5,196 bases of DNA from contig JANJUA010000189.1 in assembly GCA_024710825.1 (NCBI GenBank), forward strand, positions 1-5,196, given 5' to 3'. Position 1 is the stretch's first letter, and every line of letters begins with the position of its first letter. Positions 1 through 4,146 of this stretch are shown one piece after another. The stretch comes from Solirubrobacteraceae bacterium. GTDB lineage: Bacteria; Actinomycetota; Thermoleophilia; Solirubrobacterales; Solirubrobacteraceae. A program made the position numbers and the translations under genes. The notes beneath the pieces are model-generated. The model was not told where the DNA came from, did no database searches, and saw only the letters and a list, made by a program, of their open reading frames with translations.

Positions 1-495
1 GTCGAACTTCTCGGCGGCGCGGACGAGGCCGATCACGCCCTCCTGGATGAGGTCGAGCAGGCAGAGGTCGTGGTTGCCCTGCATCTGGCGGGCGATCGAC
101 ACCACCAGCCGCAGGTTCGAGCTGATGAGCCGCTCCTTGGCCTCGAGGTCCCCGCGCTCGATGCGGCGCGACAGCTCGAGCTCCTCGTCGGGGCGCAGGA
201 GCCGGTGGCGGCCGATGCCGTCGAGGAACTGCGACAGCGCGTCCTGGGTGTGGTGGGAGAGCGAGGCGATCGTGTAGCTCGGCTGCTCCCGCGGATCGCG
301 GTCGCAGTCGTCGTCGACGTCTATCCCGGCCGCCTCCAGGCGGGCCTGGAGCGCGGCGACGCCCTCGCCCTCAAGGCCTGCCGCCTTGGCGGCCGCGTCG
401 ACGTCGCAGACGGTGACGAGATGCTCGTCGCCGGCCTGGTCGCGCAGCCGCGTGAGCGCCCGGTCGATGCGGCGATCGTCGGTGTCGGTGGCCAT
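1..495 (-). CDS. RNA polymerase sigma-70 family factor, N-terminal part (truncated by window edge)
   Basis: This is a primary-like (group 1/2) sigma factor that would direct core RNA polymerase to promoters. Only residues 1-165 lie in the window; the frame is open at position 1. Residues 1-64 form an acidic, helical N-terminal domain resembling a short region 1.1. Residues 84-118 match region 1.2 (SQFLDGIGRHRLL, then RRIERGD). Residues 119-140 match region 2.1 (ERLISSNLRLVVSIARQ). Residues 146-165 match the core-binding region 2.2 (LLDLIQEGVIGLVRAAEKFD). Regions 2.3/2.4 (-10 recognition), 3 and 4 lie outside, so promoter specificity cannot be judged. The ATG at 495 is the best start; a TTG lies two codons upstream, and no clear Shine-Dalgarno sequence is seen. 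The gene is divergent from the metallophosphoesterase. The domain order excludes an ECF factor. Family assignment is firm; whether it is the housekeeping factor or a paralogue is open. Confidence 0.93.
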   Translation of the reverse strand, partial: MATDTDDRRIDRALTRLRDQAGDEHLVTVCDVDAAAKAAGLEGEGVAALQARLEAAGIDVDDDCDRDPREQPSYTIASLSHHTQDALSQFLDGIGRHRLLRPDEELELSRRIERGDLEAKERLISSNLRLVVSIARQMQGNHDLCLLDLIQEGVIGLVRAAEKFD

Positions 496-558
496 GTGCA
501 ACGCGTACCCGGACGCGGTGAGGGCTAACGCGCTCGGCGAGCGGGAACACCCGCCGCC
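496..558. other. Short divergent intergenic region between sigma factor and metallophosphoesterase
   Basis: These 63 bp must hold the 5' signals of both divergent genes. I see no convincing -35/-10 pair and no good Shine-Dalgarno sequence for either. An inverted repeat, GCGGG (541-545) and CCCGC (550-554) with a 4-base loop, ends four bases before the metallophosphoesterase ATG, where a ribosome binding site would normally sit. In DNA this GC-rich a five-base-pair stem may be chance. Confidence 0.4.
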
Positions 559-1449
559 ATGACGCGCAACCGCCTGGCCGCCGTGGGCGCCGTCGCCGTC
601 GCGGGCGTCGCCGCGTGGGCGGCGCTCGTCGAGCCGCGCCTGCTCGCCGTCCGCCGCCGCACAGTCGCCCTGGCGGGCTGGCCGGACGCGCTCGACGGGC
701 TGACGGTGGCGGCGGTCGCGGACCTCCACGCCGGCGCCCCGCAGGTCGACGCCGCGCGGGTGAGGGAGGTCGTCGCCGCGGTCAACGAGCGCGGCCCCGA
801 CGTCGTCGTCCTGCTGGGCGACCACGTCGACGATCGCCACCTGCTCGGCGCGCCGGTGGAGCCGGCCGCGGTGGCGGCCGCGCTCGGCGAGCTGCGCGCG
901 CCGCGGGGCGTGTTCGCCGTGCTCGGCAACCACGACTGGCGCAACGCGGGCGAGCGGATGGGCGCGGCGCTGGCGGCGGAGGGGATCGTCGTGCTGGAGA
1001 ACGGCGCCGCGCCCGCCGGTCCGGGGCTGTGGGTCGCGGGCGTGGGGGACCCGACCCACCGGATCGCCGACGTCGAGCGGGCGTTGGCCGCGGTGGGCGA
1101 CGACGATGCGGCGGTGCTGCTGCTCACCCACGACCCCGACGTCTTCCCGCGCGTCCCCGTCCGTCCCGCCCTGACGCTCGCCGGCCACACCCACGGCGGG
1201 CAGGTCGACGTTCCGCTGCTGCGCCGGCGCTGGATACCGTCGCGGTTCGGGGCGCGCTACGCCGGCGGCTGGGTGCGCGAGCACGGACGGCGCATGTACG
1301 TCAGCCCGGGGATCGGGACGAGCCGCGTGCCGGTGCGGCTCGGCGCGCGTCCCGAGGTGCCGGTCCTGCGGCTCCGGGTGGCGCGACATGGGTTCCGACG
1401 CCGTCGAGGCCGACGCCGTACCGTGTCGGGATGGACTTCAAGAAGCTGA
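559..1449 (+). CDS. Membrane-anchored metallophosphoesterase (YkuE/YaeI-like)
   Basis: This is a calcineurin-like phosphoesterase of 296 residues. The family hydrolyses phosphomonoesters or phosphodiesters with a two-metal centre; the closest named relatives, YkuE and YaeI, are membrane- or wall-associated. Metal-ligand motifs appear in the right order: DLH (55-57), GDHVD (87-91), GNHD (123-126), H191 in LTHDPD, and GHTHGGQ (209-215). GIGTSRVPVR (251-260) is a typical C-terminal element of this subgroup. Residues 5-23 are hydrophobic after MTRNR, fitting an N-terminal signal anchor with the enzyme outside the membrane. Residues 277-296 form an Arg-rich tail beyond the usual family end, and its last codons overlap the next gene. 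The start is the first ATG giving this anchor, with no clear Shine-Dalgarno sequence. All visible metal ligands are present, so it is probably active. The substrate is unknown; phosphatase, phosphodiesterase or lipid hydrolase are all possible. Confidence 0.92.
   Translation: MTRNRLAAVGAVAVAGVAAWAALVEPRLLAVRRRTVALAGWPDALDGLTVAAVADLHAGAPQVDAARVREVVAAVNERGPDVVVLLGDHVDDRHLLGAPVEPAAVAAALGELRAPRGVFAVLGNHDWRNAGERMGAALAAEGIVVLENGAAPAGPGLWVAGVGDPTHRIADVERALAAVGDDDAAVLLLTHDPDVFPRVPVRPALTLAGHTHGGQVDVPLLRRRWIPSRFGARYAGGWVREHGRRMYVSPGIGTSRVPVRLGARPEVPVLRLRVARHGFRRRRGRRRTVSGWTSRS
1419..1424 (+). promoter_or_regulatory. Candidate -10 element (TACCGT) for leaderless transcription of the 75-aa gene
   Basis: TACCGT fits the actinobacterial -10 pattern TANNNT and is followed by exactly six bases before the ATG at 1431. 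A transcript starting at the usual distance would begin on the A of the start codon. The start codon also lacks a purine-rich Shine-Dalgarno sequence at normal spacing. Both facts fit leaderless expression, which is common in actinobacteria. No good -35 hexamer is visible and the match is short, so chance is possible. Confidence 0.35.
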
Positions 1450-1658
1450 CCGCCAAGGCGAAGCAGGCCATCGACGAGCGCGGTGGGACCGAGCGGTTGA
1501 AGGCCGACGCCCAGCGGCTCAAGGACATCGCCACCGCCCCCGGCACGCTCGACCAGAAGCGCAGGCAGGCCACGGAGGTGCTCAAGGCGCCGCCGTCGAA
1601 GGCCGACCCGGAGGCTCCGCCGGACGCCGGGTCCGACCCGGACGCTCCGCCCTCCTGA
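1431..1658 (+). CDS. Small hydrophilic protein of 75 aa, unknown function
   Basis: The predicted product is 75 residues, highly charged, with no membrane segment or signal peptide, so it is probably cytosolic. Residues 1-52 should form one or two amphipathic helices rich in Lys, Arg, Asp, Glu and Ala (starting MDFKKLTAKAKQAIDERGG). Residues 53-75 are a disordered Pro/Ala/Asp tail with two copies of DP[E/D]APP. The helical part loosely resembles the small actinobacterial proteins annotated as MT0933-like (Rv0909-type) antitoxins; this is from memory and weak, and no toxin gene is adjacent. The reading frame stays open far upstream, but the product gains sense only from the ATG at 1431; upstream it is an Arg-rich shadow of the metallophosphoesterase. 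It overlaps that gene by 19 bases in another frame, so it may be co-transcribed or driven by the candidate leaderless promoter. Its stop lies 10 bp from the converging LysR stop. Confidence 0.7.
   Translation: MDFKKLTAKAKQAIDERGGTERLKADAQRLKDIATAPGTLDQKRRQATEVLKAPPSKADPEAPPDAGSDPDAPPS
1603..1651 (+). repeat. Two-copy 19-base direct repeat, 30-base period, inside the small gene
   Basis: Bases 1603-1621 and 1633-1651 agree at 18 of 19 positions (the difference is G1613 versus C1643) and encode the repeated peptide DP[E/D]APP at a 10-residue period. An inverted repeat, CCGGGT (1627-1632) and ACCCGG (1636-1641) with a CCG loop, lies in the same stretch. It looks like a small in-frame duplication in a disordered tail. 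Confidence 0.75.
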
Positions 1659-1668
1659 GGCGTCGCGC

Positions 1669-2583
1669 CTACCTCTGGGCCAGCCGCTCGGCAAGCTCGC
1701 GGCCGAGCTCGACGAGCGTCCGGGCCGCGGCCGACGGCGGCCGCCGGCGGCGCCAGTATCCGGCCACGGTGACGGTGGCGTCGTCGACGTCCAGCGGCAC
1801 CGAGCGGAGCTCCTCGCCGAGGGGGCCGGACGGCAGCCCGAGGCCCGCGTAGACCAGCGGGAGCGCCTGGCCGGCGCTCAGCAGGGCGAAGAGCGTCATC
1901 GACTGGTCGCAGCGCTGCGCAAAGCGGATCGTGACGCCGGCCCGCTCGGCCGCCTCGACCACCGCCGCCTGGGCGGAGCCCCCGTCGAGCACGGCGAGGC
2001 GCTCCTGGGCGAGCTCGGCGAGCGGCACGCGCTCCGACCGCGCGAACCGATGGTCGTGCGGCACGATCACGTGCAGGCAGACGGGGAACATCGGCACCGT
2101 CTCGATCAGCTCGAGCGGGGCGTCGCCGGGCAGCCCGTTGATCGCGAGGTCGACGGCGCCCGAGAGCACGTCGTCGAGCGCCTCGCGATGGTCCTTGACC
2201 TCCACGACGCGGAGGTCGACCCGGGGGTGCAGCCGGCGGAAGCGCTCGGCCGTCTCCGCGGCGGCGGGCAGGGCCGAGATGAGGGCGCCGATGGCGATCG
2301 TCAGCTGCTCGCGCTCGCTGGTGACGCTCGCCCGGACCTGCTCCCAGTGCCGCTCGGCGTCGGCCAGCAGCTCCAGGCACGGATCGAGCGCGCGCTCACC
2401 GGCCTCCGTGAGCTCGAGCGAGCGGCCGTCGCGACGCCGGAACAGCTCGACGCCCATCCCGGCCTCCAGGCGGCGCAGCCGGCGGGACACGCTCGCCTGC
2501 GACAGGTGCAGGTCGACGGCCGCCTGGTTCAGGCTGCCCGTGCGGGCGACGGCGACGTAGGTGCGCAGGAGGTCGAGCTCCAT
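1669..2583 (-). CDS. LysR-type transcriptional regulator
   Basis: This is a 304-residue LysR-family DNA-binding regulator, the normal family length. Residues 1-60 are the winged helix-turn-helix domain: LLRTYVAVARTGSLNQAA, then the recognition helix region SQASVSRRLRRLE (28-40) and the wing around LFRRRDGRSLELTEAG. Residues of about 92-300 are the two-lobed effector-binding domain, including VDLAING (144-150) and the basic VAGYWRRRR segment (273-281). The effector cannot be told. The ATG at 2583 gives the canonical N-terminus; ATGs at 2592 and 2595 would add three or four residues, and none has a good Shine-Dalgarno sequence. The GYD gene lies 86 bp upstream on the same strand, so the two are probably co-transcribed. 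The epimerase diverges beyond it, a usual arrangement for a LysR target, which suggests but does not prove control of the region 2997-3147. The regulator may also control itself. Confidence 0.95.
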   Translation of the reverse strand: MELDLLRTYVAVARTGSLNQAAVDLHLSQASVSRRLRRLEAGMGVELFRRRDGRSLELTEAGERALDPCLELLADAERHWEQVRASVTSEREQLTIAIGALISALPAAAETAERFRRLHPRVDLRVVEVKDHREALDDVLSGAVDLAINGLPGDAPLELIETVPMFPVCLHVIVPHDHRFARSERVPLAELAQERLAVLDGGSAQAAVVEAAERAGVTIRFAQRCDQSMTLFALLSAGQALPLVYAGLGLPSGPLGEELRSVPLDVDDATVTVAGYWRRRRPPSAAARTLVELGRELAERLAQR

Positions 2584-2608
2584 GACGGCCATCATGGCAC
2601 GAAGGTCG

Positions 2609-2618
2609 GAGGATCCTC
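2609..2618. promoter_or_regulatory. 10-bp perfect palindrome upstream of the LysR start
   Basis: GAGGATCCTC reads the same on both strands and lies in the 86-bp gap between the GYD stop and the LysR start. It sits 13 bases from the most upstream LysR ATG. It could be an autoregulatory operator half or a chance BamHI-type palindrome. The GAGGA on the minus strand is too far from any LysR ATG to act as a normal ribosome binding site. Confidence 0.25.
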
Positions 2619-2669
2619 GCCGCTCAACGCCGTCACAGCGCTCGCGGAAGTGGACGACGGCGGGCGCCG

Positions 2670-2996
2670 CTACATGCCGGGCGGGCGGTACCGGATGTCG
2701 TCGACCATCCGGAGCGCCTCCAGCGTCTCGTCGACGGTCATCAGCACCGTCGTCTCGTGCGAGCTCAGCGCTCCGCCGCCGCTGATCGCCAGCGCGACCG
2801 CGGCCATCGACACGTTGTCCGGGGCCTCCCAGAGGGTGAACCCGTCGTGCGCGCCGAACGCGTACCAGAACCCGTGGAGCTCCCCGCCGACGGACTCGAT
2901 GTACGCCCGGGCGGCGGCCCGCCGGTCCTCCGGCCTCTCGACCAGTCGAGCCCATGTCTCCGGCGTGTACCCGAACCTCGACAGATAGAGCGGCAT
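2670..2996 (-). CDS. GYD-domain protein (108 aa)
   Basis: This is a small single-domain cytosolic protein of the GYD family, which has the ferredoxin-like alpha/beta fold of dimeric barrel proteins; no biochemical activity is established for most members. The pattern is visible: an N-terminal strand (MPLYLSRFGYT), a helix with RRAAARAYIESVGG (25-38), then WYAFGAHDGFTLWEAPD (44-60), in which G48 and D51 correspond to the name-giving segment, then MAAVALAIS and a final strand with HETTVLMTVDE (80-90). Length is normal. The start at 2996 is well supported: a GGAGG sequence (3005-3009, minus strand) precedes it by eight bases, although the frame is open further upstream. It is probably the first gene of an operon with the LysR regulator and diverges from the epimerase. 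It may act in the same pathway as those neighbours, but that is inference. Confidence 0.9.
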   Translation of the reverse strand: MPLYLSRFGYTPETWARLVERPEDRRAAARAYIESVGGELHGFWYAFGAHDGFTLWEAPDNVSMAAVALAISGGGALSSHETTVLMTVDETLEALRMVDDIRYRPPGM

Positions 2997-3000
2997 CGCC

Positions 3001-3010
3001 CCTCCCTCCC
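3001..3010 (-). promoter_or_regulatory. Ribosome binding site of the GYD gene
   Basis: On the minus strand this reads GGGAGGGAGG, with a GGAGG core at 3005-3009 eight bases before the ATG and another at 3001-3005. This purine run decides the start at 2996 over upstream in-frame options. Confidence 0.8.
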
Positions 3011-3045
3011 GATTCGCCGACCGGCGCGAGGCGCCGCGGACTACG

Positions 3046-3074
3046 AGTATGACCGCTGGGAGCCGGCGGTTCCA
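3046..3074 (-). promoter_or_regulatory. Candidate promoter for the GYD-LysR unit
   Basis: On the minus strand TGGAAC (3074-3069) and CATACT (3051-3046) are separated by 17 bases. The -10 matches four of six positions of TATAAT and the -35 three of six of TTGACA. Read another way, GGAAC (3073-3069) and GTC (3053-3051), 15 bases apart, resemble the -35 and -10 cores used by many ECF sigma factors. Transcription would start about 40 bases before the ATG at 2996. The prediction is by eye. Confidence 0.35.
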
Positions 3075-3134
3075 CATCCGGCGCCGGTGGCTGTCACACG
3101 CACGGGCCGTGTCTCGTCGCAGGTGCAGACGACG

Positions 3135-3141
3135 AAAGGAG
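3135..3141 (+). promoter_or_regulatory. Ribosome binding site of the epimerase gene
   Basis: AAAGGAG lies six bases before the ATG at 3148. It fixes this start, although the frame is open further upstream into the intergenic region. Confidence 0.85.
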
Positions 3142-3147
3142 CACGCC

Positions 3148-4110
3148 ATGAAGGTCTTCGTAGCCGGCGCCACCGGCGTCCTCGGCAGGGAGCTGGTCCC
3201 GCAGCTGGTCGCGCGGGGCCACGAGGTGGTGGGGATGACCAGGACCCCGTCCAAGGAGGAGCTGGTGCGCGGCATGGGGGCACGGCCGGTGGTGGCCGAC
3301 GCGCTCGATCGAGACGCGGTCGCCAGGGCGGTGGAGTCCGCCGAGCCCGAGGTGATCGTGCATCAGCTCACCGCGCTGTCGGGCGAGCTGAGCCTGCGCG
3401 ACGCGCGCCGCCCGGACCGCTCCGCCGCGGCCGCCATGACCAACCGGCTCCGCACGGAGGGGACGGACCATCTGCTCGCCGCCGGCCGCGCCGCCGGCGC
3501 TCGCCGCTTCGTGGCCCAGAGCTTCGCGGCGTTCCGCTACTCCCGCGCGGGCGGCCCGGTGCTGACCGAGGAGGACCCGTTCGATCCCGACCCGCCCGCC
3601 GTGCTGCGAACGATGCAGGCCGGGTACGTCTACCTCGAGCGGGCGGTGACGACGATCGACTGGGGCGAGGGGCTCGCGTTGCGCTACGGCGGCTTCTACG
3701 GCCCGGGGACCTCGATCAGCCGGGCCCCGGACGCGCAGATGGCGGCGCCGATCCGCAAGCGCCGGTTCCCGATCATCGGCAGCGGCGGCGGCGTCTGGTC
3801 GCACGTCCACGTCGCCGATGCGGCGGCGGCGACCGCCGTGGCCGTCGAGCGCGGCGAGCCGGGCATCTACAACGTCGTCGACGACGAGCCGGCGACGGTG
3901 CGCGAGTGGCTGCCCGCGCTGGCCGGCGCGCTGGGCGCCGCGCCGCCGCGGCGCATCCCACGCTGGCTGGGGCGGCTCGCGGCCGGCGAGGCCGCGACGC
4001 TCATGATGACCGAGGTGAAGGGCGCCTCCAACGCGAAGGCCAGACGCGAGCTCGGCTGGGAGCCGCGCTACGCGAGCTGGCGCCAGGGGATCGTCCACGG
4101 GCTGGGCTGA
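3148..4110 (+). CDS. NAD(P)-dependent epimerase/dehydratase-like protein (extended or atypical SDR)
   Basis: This is a 320-residue Rossmann-fold protein of the NAD-dependent epimerase/dehydratase family, presumably a cytosolic oxidoreductase or epimerase acting on a sugar nucleotide or other small substrate. The cofactor motif GATGVLG (7-13) follows the first strand MKVFVA. The TRTP after the second strand (31-34) hints at NADP preference, and D51 is in the usual adenine-contact region. RFVAQSFAAF (120-129) is the strand with the catalytic-type Ser125. LRYGGFYGPGTS (178-189) and WSHVHVADAAAATAVAVERG (217-236) are typical late motifs, followed by YNVVDDEP and the C-terminal cap ending in ASNAKARRELGWEPRY. 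The usual Tyr-x-x-x-Lys pair is absent: the segment is GYVYLERAV (159-167), with no Lys. I recall close actinobacterial relatives with the same gap, so this looks like a subfamily trait. It diverges from GYD-LysR. The substrate is unknown. Confidence 0.92.
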   Translation: MKVFVAGATGVLGRELVPQLVARGHEVVGMTRTPSKEELVRGMGARPVVADALDRDAVARAVESAEPEVIVHQLTALSGELSLRDARRPDRSAAAAMTNRLRTEGTDHLLAAGRAAGARRFVAQSFAAFRYSRAGGPVLTEEDPFDPDPPAVLRTMQAGYVYLERAVTTIDWGEGLALRYGGFYGPGTSISRAPDAQMAAPIRKRRFPIIGSGGGVWSHVHVADAAAATAVAVERGEPGIYNVVDDEPATVREWLPALAGALGAAPPRRIPRWLGRLAAGEAATLMMTEVKGASNAKARRELGWEPRYASWRQGIVHGLG

Positions 4111-4112
4111 GA

Positions 4113-4130
4113 CCGGCCGCCCGCGGCCGG
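4113..4130. terminator. GC hairpin between convergent genes, possible bidirectional terminator
   Basis: CCGGCCGC (4113-4120) and GCGGCCGG (4123-4130) are perfect inverted repeats. They would fold as a seven-base-pair stem with a four-base loop, two bases after the epimerase stop and 16 bases beyond the stop of the converging secreted-protein gene. There is no T-run on either side, so it would be a U-less terminator or only a 3'-end stabilising structure. Its position fits termination of both genes. Confidence 0.5.
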
Positions 4131-4146
4131 AGCGCGCCCGCCCGCC

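Larger units (their letters stand above)
2997..3147. promoter_or_regulatory. Divergent regulatory region between GYD-LysR unit and epimerase
   Basis: These 151 bp hold the start signals of both divergent units. There is a strong ribosome binding site at each end, a candidate leftward promoter (3046-3074), and a 10-bp perfect palindrome, CCGGCGCCGG, at 3078-3087. The palindrome overlaps a second dyad, CCAC (3072-3075) and GTGG (3087-3090), separated by 11 bases. A LysR-type protein encoded two genes away is the natural candidate to bind here. No convincing rightward -35/-10 pair was found. Confidence 0.55.

Noticed and set aside
70..528. Plus-strand open frame over the sigma factor
   Set aside because: The minus strand encodes unmistakable sigma-70 regions 1.2 to 2.2; the plus-strand frame has no family features.
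525..1190. Long minus-strand open frame antisense to the metallophosphoesterase
   Set aside because: Its product is low-complexity Ala/Ser/Thr/Arg sequence with no recognisable domain, as expected for the opposite strand of a very GC-rich gene. The plus-strand frame has all the metal-binding motifs.
1431..1658. Toxin-antitoxin system based on the loose antitoxin-like look of the small protein
   Set aside because: There is no toxin-like gene next to it; the neighbours are a metallophosphoesterase and a LysR regulator, so the two-component arrangement is missing.
1658..1670. AGGCG-TCG-CGCCT dyad as a terminator
   Set aside because: The stem is only five base pairs with no T-run and overlaps the stop codons; such stems are frequent by chance at this GC content.
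2584..3075. N-terminal extension of the LysR frame upstream of 2583
   Set aside because: The extension would overlap the whole GYD gene in another frame and has no LysR-like sequence. The helix-turn-helix begins a few residues after the ATG at 2583, as usual for the family.
3094..4098. Minus-strand open frame antisense to the epimerase
   Set aside because: The His/Arg/Gly-rich translation has no domain. The plus strand has a clear Rossmann motif and ribosome binding site.
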